Shown piece by piece: positions 35,793-43,496 of a DNA stretch of 53,848 nucleotides. The position numbers were made by a program, and so were the translations under genes. The notes under the pieces are model-generated. The model saw only the letters and a program-made list of their open reading frames with translations. It did no database searches and had not been told where the DNA came from. This DNA comes from Syntrophaceae bacterium UBA2280 (GTDB lineage Bacteria > Desulfobacterota > Syntrophia > Syntrophales > Smithellaceae). Position 1 is the first letter of the stretch. Every line of letters starts with the position of its first letter. The stretch covers positions 1 through 53,848 of the forward strand of contig DDWS01000039.1 in assembly GCA_002347685.1 (NCBI GenBank), in the 5' to 3' direction.

Positions 35793-35868
35793 TCCCCAGT
35801 AGCTCAGTCGGTAGAGCGGCTGGCTGTTAACCAGCATGTCCGTGGTTCGAGTCCGCGCTGGGGAGCCA
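35793..35868 (+). tRNA. tRNA-Asn (anticodon GTT)
   Basis: A complete 76-base tRNA with acceptor TCCCCAG/CTGGGGA, anticodon loop CTGTTAA, T loop TTCGAGT and encoded CCA. It is a common integration site for genomic islands; the low-GC accessory stretch begins directly after it. Confidence 0.94.
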
Positions 35869-35869
35869 T

Positions 35870-35914
35870 AAAAAACAAGGGTTTAGGCGGTCATCACCTA
35901 AGCCCTTGTTTTTT
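35870..35914 (+). terminator. terminator after tRNA-Asn
   Basis: An 18-bp stem (AAAAAACAAGGGTTTAGG, 35870-35887, with 35898-35914) with one G-U pair and a T run inside the right arm. It would end transcription on either strand. Confidence 0.85.
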
Positions 35915-35994
35915 AATAAGGCCTCTTAGTCCCGCTATAGTCCCGCTTTTTTATCTCTCTAATAAAAAAGCGCCCCGGAGGACACCCCGATCAG

Positions 35995-36111
35995 ATGTCC
36001 GATCCTGTAACAAAATCGAAAAATAAACCCACCTATTGCCGCTTCAATAATGATAGAATTGAAGATTTCCGTTTGAAATGTGCACAAAATAGGCAGCGAC
36101 AGTCACTGTAA
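35995..36111 (+). CDS. possible 38-residue basic small protein
   Basis: An ATG at 35995 with GGAGG about 13 bases upstream opens a 38-codon frame encoding a basic peptide (it contains NKPTYCRFNNDRIEDFRL). It could be a truncated remnant or a real small gene. There is no family I can name. Position just after tRNA-Asn and AT-rich context fit island debris. Confidence 0.25.
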   Translation: MSDPVTKSKNKPTYCRFNNDRIEDFRLKCAQNRQRQSL

Positions 36112-36157
36112 TTTGATGGGTAGTGTAGCAGTACCTGTAAATAAGCGATTGCCGGTC

Positions 36158-36355
36158 TTATCTTCCTTCTTTCACAACTCTGTAAGCACTGCGATTTCTC
36201 CCCTGCTTTATATTCTCTCTTTTTATTTGATGTATATTCTCGCTTTTGATGGCGAGTGTTTTATTTATTTCTTTCAGAGCCTCTATCAACTCCTCGTCGG
36301 AGTTAACCATAATCCTTCGCGCACCTTCCCCCTTTTCGTGCTCTTTACCCCCCAT
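36158..36355 (-). CDS. small charged protein, unknown
   Basis: A 65-residue protein, highly charged, predicted helical in the middle (EELIEALKEINKTLAIKSENI). The ATG follows AAAGGAG at about 10 bases. No family is recognised. The frame is short and AT-rich, so it could be spurious. Confidence 0.45.
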   Translation of the reverse strand: MGGKEHEKGEGARRIMVNSDEELIEALKEINKTLAIKSENIHQIKRENIKQGRNRSAYRVVKEGR

Positions 36356-36422
36356 TAGTCAATGCTCCTTTATCACTTCAAATATTGTAGATCACGTCTT
36401 TCCATGGTTAATTGTTTTGGTC

Positions 36423-36866
36423 TTATTCCCATTTAAAATGACGCAGTTCCAAATTGTCTTCCGGATTATCGGTGCGCTGGGCGCGGTAATATTTTTCTAG
36501 TTCCCCTGCCCATAAATTACTGAGGCCATTGCTTTCGGCAACGGATTTGAGCCAGGTCAGCTCCGCTTTCTGAATCTGTCCATCGGCTCCCGACAGTTTC
36601 AATCCGTCCCTGATAAAACACAAGGCGATGTCGGTTTCCGAGAAGAGAGGAGGTGAGTCGATGATGTGGTTGTTGTCAAGAATTTCCTCAAGTGTATTCG
36701 CACAGAATTTTGAATTAAACCCGAGCATTTGCCCGATACTCATCATCATGCTCTTCTCTTCATCATGGATTTTGCGATCCTTACGAATGAGTAGCATCAG
36801 GCTCTTATAATAGAGGCTTCGATCAACCAAAGATATTTTGATTGAAACATCTTCTTTGCTTTTCAT
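36423..36866 (-). CDS. TerB-like (DjlA N-terminal type) domain protein
   Basis: A 147-residue helical protein. The arrangement YYKSLMLLIRKDRKIHDEEKSM and, later, KLSGADGQIQKAELTWLKSVAE is that of the TerB/DjlA-N fold, with an acidic D-x-x-x-x-x-E pair in each half that may bind metal. The family occurs in tellurite-resistance and membrane-stress systems; the role here is unknown. Its start overlaps the stop of the upstream lysine-rich protein (TAATG), so the two are coupled. Confidence 0.65.
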   Translation of the reverse strand: MKSKEDVSIKISLVDRSLYYKSLMLLIRKDRKIHDEEKSMMMSIGQMLGFNSKFCANTLEEILDNNHIIDSPPLFSETDIALCFIRDGLKLSGADGQIQKAELTWLKSVAESNGLSNLWAGELEKYYRAQRTDNPEDNLELRHFKWE

Positions 36867-37297
36867 TACTTCTTGGTGGAAGTCTTTCTGGTCGTTTTCA
36901 CTGCCGTCTTTTTCGCTGAAGCCCGTGCGGTTTTTTTTGCGGTTGCTTTTGTTTTCGTTGCAGGCTTTTTGGGTGCAGCGGCTTTTGTCTCTTTTCCCCC
37001 CTCGAGCTTGCGCAACTGTTCTTCAAGTTTTTTGATTTTCACAAATGCCGCTTTTATCTTGTTGTCTGCGGCCTGACTTTGCTTACCATTGAGCACATCA
37101 TAAGTCCTCCCGCCCAGTTCGGTCATTTGACTTTGTATCTTGGATTTCAGGTCGAATATCTTATACTGTCTTTTACCTTCCGCTGTGAGTTCGCTCATTT
37201 TCTCGGAGACGACATTTGCCCCTTGTTTTACAGCTGCGAATCCTTCTTCGATTCCCTTCCTTACATCTTTTTTAATTTTATCAAAAAGACTGTCCAT
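36866..37297 (-). CDS. coiled-coil protein with a histone H1-like lysine/alanine/proline tail
   Basis: A 143-residue protein. Residues 1-90 are helical with heptad-like spacing (coiled-coil prediction by eye: KIKAAFVKIKKLEEQLRKL). From about 100 to the end it is almost only K, A, T, P, S and R in repeated KKxA/T units (TKTKATAKKTARASAKKTA), like the C-terminal tail of histone H1 and of bacterial H1-like proteins. It could bind DNA or polyphosphate, or act as an inclusion-associated phasin-like protein, given the AAVKQGANVVSEKM helix. ATG is preceded by AAGGAGA. Translationally coupled to the TerB-like gene. Confidence 0.7.
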   Translation of the reverse strand: MDSLFDKIKKDVRKGIEEGFAAVKQGANVVSEKMSELTAEGKRQYKIFDLKSKIQSQMTELGGRTYDVLNGKQSQAADNKIKAAFVKIKKLEEQLRKLEGGKETKAAAPKKPATKTKATAKKTARASAKKTAVKTTRKTSTKK

Positions 37298-37429
37298 GGC
37301 GTTCTCCTTGTGATTTTAAAGATGTTGATAACTTGCTTTTCTTGAGAAAAGTATAGGAAACGCTGTCTCGCTTGTCAATAGAAAAGCACCACAAAATATC
37401 GAATGAGGCGACGATTCCTGTTGATGGGT

Positions 37430-37615
37430 GTCAGCAGTGTTTATTACGAATTAAACTGATGTTTGAATTGTTAAAATGAAATAAAATATTACAGGAAGCT
37501 ATACGTAAGAAAGAAAATGCTGTTTTTTCAATATCGAAAAGTCGGCTGAATCACTGCATCCACAAGTCAATAACTTTCAGTTTGGAATTGCGGTGAGGAT
37601 TGCCATTCGTAATCA
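37430..37615 (+). repeat. island-flanking direct repeat, left copy
   Basis: The core 37492-37559 (from CAGGAAGCTATACGTAAGAA to GGCTGAATCACTGCAT) recurs at 52675-52743 in the same orientation with four substitutions and one single-base indel. Weaker similarity extends on both sides: TGTTTATTA on the left and GGATT(G/A)CCA on the right. The copy lies between the small-gene stretch and the promoter of the 14-gene operon. It contains no open frame. Confidence 0.85.
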
Positions 37616-37663
37616 GTTTTAGAGTTCCCGCACATCTTTAAAACATATTAAAATATAATATTC

Positions 37664-37691
37664 TTGACATAAATATTTCATCATGTATTCT
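37664..37691 (+). promoter_or_regulatory. sigma-70-type promoter of the 14-gene operon
   Basis: TTGACA (37664-37669), a 16-base spacer and TATTCT (37686-37691) lie about 70 bases before the first gene. The position and perfect -35 make it a good candidate for the promoter of the whole island operon. Confidence 0.65.
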
Positions 37692-37697
37692 ATATCG

Positions 37698-37707
37698 AAC
37701 GACCGTT
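37698..37707 (+). promoter_or_regulatory. candidate TetR operator
   Basis: AACGACCGTT, an inverted repeat with 4-bp arms around AC, lies 6 bases after the -10 element, where a bound repressor would block transcription. GACCG half-sites are common in TetR/FadR-like operators controlling acyl-CoA metabolism. The arms are short, so chance is possible. Confidence 0.3.
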
Positions 37708-37757
37708 TTAAATAAACTTCAGCTCCACATTTACGGTTCTCCGAGAAGGAGGGTATA

Positions 37758-38993
37758 ATGCACAAATCGTTGGATAGTCTGTTTCTTTCAACGCGTGAAA
37801 AGATTGATGAGGAAGAGCAGCGAATCATCAACACCGTCAGGCAGTGGGCGGAACGGGAAATCCTCGCCAAACGCCTTGCCTACCTTGAACACTATGACCG
37901 GGAATTTGCCGCTAAGCGCCGTATGCTCCTGATGGATATCGGTCTGCAGCGTCTTGCCCTGTCTGAGGAGAATGGCGGATTCGGATGGAACAGCACCACC
38001 CGCGCGCCCAGTTTGGCGGCTGTTTTGATGGAGATCGGGCGTGCGGACGCCGCTACCGCCTATCTGTCTGCGCTTCAGTTTACTAACCTTCTTGCTTGCG
38101 GTGCTAAATACACAACACCTGTCGGCGCTCTGATATCAAGCTTTTACAGCTCTGACCAACCTGTCAACCCTGCCCTGATTTTGCCGGGACCGGGCACAGT
38201 AGATGAACAGACACCTCTGTTTTTCGGCCGATCCATTAACGTCCGCCTGATTCATAAAGGTGACGAAGACATACTTGTTGGTAATAATATACGCACCGCC
38301 GGTTGCGGCGCCATCGCCGATCACTTTTGTGTGGTCTGCGCCGACAGCGATGGAAAACCATGCATAACTTTTGTTCCCGCTGATGCACAGGGGGTACAGA
38401 GGGGCAACATTCTTAAGGAAACCGGGCTCAACGCATGCACCAACGCCGATATCAAGTTCAATAATGTCCGGATTTCTCGGGAAGCAATTCTCAAAGGAAG
38501 TGACGCAGTCGAGAGGATTTATATCTGGCTGAATCTTTTTCTCGGCGCGGTCAGTATCGGCGCGGCCATGAACTTCTTTGAGATTGTCTATGACTGGGCC
38601 AACACGCGCACGATCAAGGGCTGCAGCATCATGAAGGATAATCCCCTCTGCGCCTCTGTCCTTGCCGAAGTGGCCGAAGAAATCGCTATCGCCCGTTTTC
38701 TTATCGATGACCTGGCCCGCCTCATCTCCAAAATGACAGTAACCAATGTACAAGAAATGCAGCATGTCTATACCATGTCTCAAATCTTGGGATACCGGAT
38801 ACAACAAGGGGCACTGCGTGCAGTCAACCGGGGCATGGAGCTAATGGGCTCAGCCGGTTATGCGCGGGAATGGCATGCGGAAAAACACTGGCGGGACATC
38901 AAGACGATCCAATCGTACCTGTGTGGCGTCGGGGCGGAAGTACCTGTCAAAATGGATACAGCGCGGTTCTTTTTTGACTGCAAGGATATTTAG
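37758..38993 (+). CDS. acyl-CoA dehydrogenase-like protein, FAD motif weak (subunit A)
   Basis: A 411-residue member of the acyl-CoA dehydrogenase superfamily. The N-terminal helical domain, middle beta domain and C-terminal bundle are all present (RQWAEREIL; SRE at the domain boundary; GMELMGSAGYAREW and HWRDIKTIQ at the end). The canonical FAD motif 'TEPxxGSD' is not found. Where active enzymes have YEGT with the catalytic glutamate, this protein reads YLCGVG. It looks like a degenerate partner of the next protein in a heteromeric dehydrogenase. First gene of the operon; GAGAAGGAGGG precedes its ATG. Confidence 0.85.
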   Translation: MHKSLDSLFLSTREKIDEEEQRIINTVRQWAEREILAKRLAYLEHYDREFAAKRRMLLMDIGLQRLALSEENGGFGWNSTTRAPSLAAVLMEIGRADAATAYLSALQFTNLLACGAKYTTPVGALISSFYSSDQPVNPALILPGPGTVDEQTPLFFGRSINVRLIHKGDEDILVGNNIRTAGCGAIADHFCVVCADSDGKPCITFVPADAQGVQRGNILKETGLNACTNADIKFNNVRISREAILKGSDAVERIYIWLNLFLGAVSIGAAMNFFEIVYDWANTRTIKGCSIMKDNPLCASVLAEVAEEIAIARFLIDDLARLISKMTVTNVQEMQHVYTMSQILGYRIQQGALRAVNRGMELMGSAGYAREWHAEKHWRDIKTIQSYLCGVGAEVPVKMDTARFFFDCKDI

Positions 38994-39003
38994 GGGGACA
39001 ATC

Positions 39004-40284
39004 ATGAAAAGCATCGATGATTTTTCACGGCCGGAGGAATATATTTCTCCAATGGATAAATACTTTCGGAGCGCTGTCCGAGCCTGGGCGGCAAAAGATG
39101 TCCTGCCCCATCGCCGCCGGTTTGACGAGGACTGGAAAGAACACGCCCTCATCGAACCAGCCTTCGACGCCCTCATGGCCAACAAGGGGCTGGGCATTCA
39201 GAAGGCCCTTTTCCCCGCCGATCTGGGCGGATGGGGTCTGGGGCAATCCGACTATGCCTTTACCATCGCCTGTACTCTGGCCGAAGAAGTCGGCCGCGCC
39301 GATACGGCTATGGCCGTGGCTTTCATGGTGACTTACTGGCCACTTACAACTATTCTTGTGGAACCTCACGTCAATCGCCGACTTGCGGCTCAATTCGCCC
39401 CAATGTTCTGCAACTCGGACAAGGCTGTTTTTGCGGCACTCGCCATGACAGAGCCCCAGGGCGGCGCTGATATTGAAAACATGGAACTGCTTGGAGGAAA
39501 GACGATCAAGACAACCGCCCGCCTAGATGGTGATGAATGGGTCATCAATGGTCACAAGCTCTGGCCCACGAATACAGCAGGTGTCGGGCAGCTCTTCGGC
39601 GTGCCCTGCACAACCTGTGTTGGCTCCAACGATCCTAACGACTTCGCCCTTATCTTCGTCCCCGCGGACGTTAAAGGCGTCACCCAGGGCGGGCCCTACG
39701 AAAAGGCGGGCATGGCAGCGGACAAGAACGGCGATCTGTGGTTTGAGGACGTCCGAGTCCCCGCCTGGTATCGCGCGCACGGTCCGGGAAAAGATGCCGA
39801 GGTCTTCAAGGAGATCATCCCGTGGGGGCTAGTGGGCAGTATGGGATTCCTCGTCGGGGCCATGATGAATCTCTATGAAGTTCTTTACGAATTTGTATCG
39901 ACCCGAACATACGGCAATCGGCCACTCAAGGAAAATGACGCCATCGCCGGGCTTATCGGCCGCATCGCCGGAGACATTGAAGTCTGCCGGATACTTGCCT
40001 ATGAAGGTGCCCGAATAGGTGACAGGCGAAACCGCCCCTACGGCCACCCGCTTTATTCCGAGGAAGTCCTTGCCAAGCTTCGTAACCTCAAGGATTTCGT
40101 CTGCGATAGGGCTGTGGAGAATTTTGGCAGGGCCATGGATGTCCTGGGCGTTTACGGACCTGATCGTCAGTACGATATCGAAAAGCACTGGCGGGATATC
40201 AAAATCATCCAACTATGGATGGGCGGCAAGCAGCTATGCCAGATGGAAGCGGCACGATTTTTTTATAATTGCAAAACCCTTTAA
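39004..40284 (+). CDS. acyl-CoA dehydrogenase (subunit B) with an atypical catalytic position
   Basis: A 426-residue flavoprotein. It keeps the FAD-binding motif AMTEPQGGADIE, unlike the preceding protein, and the NGHKLWPTN and TRTYGNRPL segments. At the C-terminus RDIKIIQLWMGGKQ aligns without gaps to RDAKIxxIYEGTSE of canonical enzymes, with methionine where the base glutamate should be. Either another residue (as the aspartate in cyclic acyl-CoA dehydrogenases) is the base, or the chemistry differs. I start at ATG 39004 (AGGGGGACAATC before it); the longer frame only reads back into the previous gene. A heteromer with the previous gene product is inferred. Confidence 0.88.
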   Translation: MKSIDDFSRPEEYISPMDKYFRSAVRAWAAKDVLPHRRRFDEDWKEHALIEPAFDALMANKGLGIQKALFPADLGGWGLGQSDYAFTIACTLAEEVGRADTAMAVAFMVTYWPLTTILVEPHVNRRLAAQFAPMFCNSDKAVFAALAMTEPQGGADIENMELLGGKTIKTTARLDGDEWVINGHKLWPTNTAGVGQLFGVPCTTCVGSNDPNDFALIFVPADVKGVTQGGPYEKAGMAADKNGDLWFEDVRVPAWYRAHGPGKDAEVFKEIIPWGLVGSMGFLVGAMMNLYEVLYEFVSTRTYGNRPLKENDAIAGLIGRIAGDIEVCRILAYEGARIGDRRNRPYGHPLYSEEVLAKLRNLKDFVCDRAVENFGRAMDVLGVYGPDRQYDIEKHWRDIKIIQLWMGGKQLCQMEAARFFYNCKTL

Positions 40285-40293
40285 GAGGTCTCT

Positions 40294-41376
40294 ATGGAAA
40301 CAATAAACATGGATAAGGGCGTTATTGACATGACTGATCGCATTATGAAAGAACTTCTGAAAAAACCCGCCTTCAAAGACGGCGTCCGTACTGTACTGAC
40401 AAACATCGACCCGGAATCAAGCCGACGATTGGTCAGGACACTTCTATGGCAGGATCCGGAGTTCTCCCTCGGTCTCATTGGCGCCCTGCCCCCTGTTGTC
40501 AATGCCGCTCTCTCGGGCATCGACGAGCTACTCACCCAGTTGCGTGAAAAGATGTCGCCCCTGCTCCTCCATGACTTCCTTATGTCCATGGCCTCCTGTG
40601 TGGACAGGGAAACCCTGGAGCGCATTATTAAAAACGGCAAGGAACTTTCTGTAATCATCCTGGCCATAGCGGACGAAGTGTTCAAAGAGGCAACAGATCA
40701 GCCAATAGCTAGAAATGTTGCAACTAAAATAGAAACATCCCCGAATACAGTTAAGAGCAGTGTGGTCAAGGAAATCCTGGCGACCCCCTTTGTCAAAGAT
40801 CTCATCCGTGCAAATCTGAAAAGCGTTGCCATCGAAAGCGATCCATCTCTTGTCCGGACGCTCCTGTGGGGAGATCCCGAAATCTCCCTGGCCGTCCTTT
40901 CGACTCTGCCCCACCTGGTCAACCGCTGCACCGGCGCCCTGTCCGAAGCAGGCCGGGAGATTGACGAAAAATTTTCTCCGGAAATTCTCAAGAGTTACCT
41001 GAGAGCCATGGGCAATGATATCGACACAGACAGCATCACAGCCTGCGCCGTGGTTTGGGGAAGGATCATAACGAATCTCTGGGAAGCTTCGCCTGAGTTC
41101 AGGGAAAGTGTCGCTAATTATCTGTCACAAAATCTCCCCCGCGTTCTGGGGACAGGCATCACGACCGCCGCCCGCTTCATTAATGAAATTGACCGGCAGG
41201 ACCCGCGCGCCGTTTCCCGCTTTGTATCGAATACACTGGATAACACAGACGGTAAAGAGGTCGAAGCGGCAGCACGTATTGTGTTTAACGCGGTTCTGGA
41301 CCACAAGTCCCGCTTTCTGTCCTGGAAGTCGCTATGGCGGTTCTTCCGCGACCGGCGCCGCAGCCGAAAATCATAA
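40294..41376 (+). CDS. alpha-helical protein with an internal duplication, family not recognised
   Basis: A 360-residue protein, all helical by eye, without membrane helices or signal. Two copies of a roughly 95-residue unit are visible at residues about 17-112 and 157-252. The best-kept segments are LVRTLLWQDPEFSLG (47-61) and LVRTLLWGDPEISLA (187-201), each followed by a LP..VN turn. The protein made from 42090 has a similar LLSMLP..VN segment, so they appear related. I recognise no family. In the operon it sits between acyl-CoA dehydrogenases and the dehydratase modules, suggesting a scaffold or chaperone-like role. Confidence 0.7.
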   Translation: METINMDKGVIDMTDRIMKELLKKPAFKDGVRTVLTNIDPESSRRLVRTLLWQDPEFSLGLIGALPPVVNAALSGIDELLTQLREKMSPLLLHDFLMSMASCVDRETLERIIKNGKELSVIILAIADEVFKEATDQPIARNVATKIETSPNTVKSSVVKEILATPFVKDLIRANLKSVAIESDPSLVRTLLWGDPEISLAVLSTLPHLVNRCTGALSEAGREIDEKFSPEILKSYLRAMGNDIDTDSITACAVVWGRIITNLWEASPEFRESVANYLSQNLPRVLGTGITTAARFINEIDRQDPRAVSRFVSNTLDNTDGKEVEAAARIVFNAVLDHKSRFLSWKSLWRFFRDRRRSRKS

Positions 41377-41391
41377 AAAGGAAATATTACC

Positions 41392-42051
41392 ATGCCCAAA
41401 ATAGTTGATCATGATGAGTACCGGGAAGAGATGCTGGAAAAATGTTTTCATTTTTTCAGCCGCAAGGGTTATTCCAAAGCAACCATGAGGGAGATTGCCG
41501 ATGAGATCGGTATATCCACAGGAACTCTTTATCACTATTTTTCCACCAAGGAGAATATCCTCGGTGAGTTGATTGCATGGGCTGGCGAAAAAAATGTCAG
41601 TGACTATATCAGCCGGGTTAAACCTGCTGACAGTATTCGGCAACGCTTTAAACTGATTGTAGATTTTTGGAAGGAAAATGGCAATTTCTACCAGAATATA
41701 ATGCTGCTGACAATTGACATGCAGCGGAACTCAAGCAGCGAGCAGTACGAGAAAGTCTATGCGTTTTTCTCGAATCGCTACTGCGATGCCATGTCTGAAC
41801 AGCTCAATATCTCGCGCCAGTTCGCCATGTTCATCTTTATTCACTTTCTTGGCATTACTATTCATTCTCTGGCCACCTCCGGAAATACAGAGTATGAGCG
41901 CCAGATCGATTTATTCAGCAACATGATAGAGCCTCTCATCGTGGAAGCAGCTGAGGATAAGGCACACTCTGTGAAAAAGGGCAGAAAAGTTCTTAAACCT
42001 GTGCTGATGAAGAATTCCGCGCGCGGCGGAGAGCCTGTCTTTTCTAAGTAA
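41392..42051 (+). CDS. TetR-family transcriptional regulator
   Basis: A 219-residue repressor-type protein. The N-terminal DNA-binding domain is typical: ATMREIADEIGISTGTLYHYFSTKENIL (about residues 26-53, HTH inside). The C-terminal ligand-binding domain is helical and unassigned. In such operons these proteins usually sense an acyl-CoA. It lies inside the operon it probably controls (15 bases after the helical-protein gene), which makes autoregulation likely. A candidate operator lies at 37698. Confidence 0.9.
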   Translation: MPKIVDHDEYREEMLEKCFHFFSRKGYSKATMREIADEIGISTGTLYHYFSTKENILGELIAWAGEKNVSDYISRVKPADSIRQRFKLIVDFWKENGNFYQNIMLLTIDMQRNSSSEQYEKVYAFFSNRYCDAMSEQLNISRQFAMFIFIHFLGITIHSLATSGNTEYERQIDLFSNMIEPLIVEAAEDKAHSVKKGRKVLKPVLMKNSARGGEPVFSK

Positions 42052-42089
42052 AAGATCAATATAAAGAAGGAGGAGGAGGAGAATTCCTG

Positions 42090-43496
42090 ATGACAAGCGT
42101 TACGCCTGTTCAACAGAAGAGACAGAATAAAACAGACCGGCAACAACCGTCGTTTTTAGATGAGCTGGTGCGCGCCTTTGTCCGGACCTCTGAGTTTAAA
42201 ACAATCATGCGGTCAGCCGTGCCGGAAGTAGCCGCACAATGGGCAGGGAAAAACCCGCTAAAGAAAATGGCTGCCGGCATTGTAGCTAAAAATATTCAGA
42301 AGAGCTTTGCCCCGGAAGCGGTTGAGCCCCCCTCGCTGATCAACGCTATTCTGGGAGTTCTGGATAACACTATGAAACAGGCCGTCACGCTGACAGATGA
42401 AGAAAGGTCGCGCCTCACTGCAACGCTCACCGGAGGGATTGACGCCGGAATAATCGGCAGCATTATAACGCGCATGGCCGTGCTGGTTAATACCGCCCAT
42501 GCTACGGATCCTGTCTTTATCAGCGAAAATGCCAGGGGAAACTTCCGCTGTTTTATTGAATCCGTTGATTTTGGCGAGATAAAGGAAGCTGTGGACGGCT
42601 CCCATGAAGACTTTACAGCTATGGCTAGAATGGCCAATGAGGAAATGTGGCGATATCCGGCCAAGATGATTTGCTTGTTATCAATGCTGCCCGCTGCTGT
42701 GAACATGACTGTATCGGCAGTAAAGGAAACCCTGACACCCATTCATGCCCAGGCCCCCGACGTCCTGGCCGACGTCATCTTCTCTCTTCTGCGCAGCCTA
42801 GACGGCAAGGCCGCAGGAGAGCTTGTCAATGGCCTTTGCGAAGTCATCCGCCAGACCCATACGGGAAGCGCTCTTATCGGCGAGCAGGGGCTGCCGCAAT
42901 TCGGCGCCGATATGAGGGTCATCCTTGCGGACTTTGCCTCCGCTCTTGATCCCGAGGTTATCGTAAAGGCACGAATAGCCCTGGCCGAGGACATGGAAAC
43001 AATTCGTAATGCCTGGACGGAAACAATGTCCCAGAGGCCGGATTTATTTCTGGCAAGCCTGCGGCACGCGGCAGACCGCCGCAATCCCCGGATTCGGGCA
43101 ACAAGGAGGGAAGTTGACCTCATTGCAGATATGCCCGAAGAAGATGTCAATAATGCCATTTCCGCAGGCCTTTCAAAAATGGATACACAGGAACTGGGAG
43201 AAACGATCAACACCGTCATGCGTCTCCTGAATTCTCTTAGACGTTCCCATCCGAAGGCCCTTCCCCAGGTTCTTGCCGGGATAGCCACAACAATTGATAC
43301 GGATGAACTCGAAGAGGCAGCCAAGTGGATCATCCCTTCTGCCGCTGCCGCCGTCAAGCCCGCAGCCGGAGCCGTCATGCCCGCGCTGATAAGAGGACTG
43401 GCCGACTTGCTCACACTGGAACCAGGAGATGACAGGGAAGAAATGAATGCCGCGATTGCCAAGCTGAAGAATGCACTACAGGGGGTGACGCCATGA
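42090..43496 (+). CDS. second alpha-helical repeat protein, related to the 40294 product
   Basis: A 468-residue, signal-free helical protein. MWRYPAKMICLLSMLPAAVN (residues 186-205) matches the LLWxDPExSL...LP..VN core of the two units in the 40294 protein. This makes it a third copy of the same module in this operon. The C-terminus has further helix pairs (EELGETINTVMR-type) and ends in a charged helix. A long purine-rich Shine-Dalgarno stretch (GAAGGAGGAGGAGGA) precedes the ATG, suggesting high translation. No family recognised. The stop overlaps the next start. Confidence 0.72.
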   Translation: MTSVTPVQQKRQNKTDRQQPSFLDELVRAFVRTSEFKTIMRSAVPEVAAQWAGKNPLKKMAAGIVAKNIQKSFAPEAVEPPSLINAILGVLDNTMKQAVTLTDEERSRLTATLTGGIDAGIIGSIITRMAVLVNTAHATDPVFISENARGNFRCFIESVDFGEIKEAVDGSHEDFTAMARMANEEMWRYPAKMICLLSMLPAAVNMTVSAVKETLTPIHAQAPDVLADVIFSLLRSLDGKAAGELVNGLCEVIRQTHTGSALIGEQGLPQFGADMRVILADFASALDPEVIVKARIALAEDMETIRNAWTETMSQRPDLFLASLRHAADRRNPRIRATRREVDLIADMPEEDVNNAISAGLSKMDTQELGETINTVMRLLNSLRRSHPKALPQVLAGIATTIDTDELEEAAKWIIPSAAAAVKPAAGAVMPALIRGLADLLTLEPGDDREEMNAAIAKLKNALQGVTP

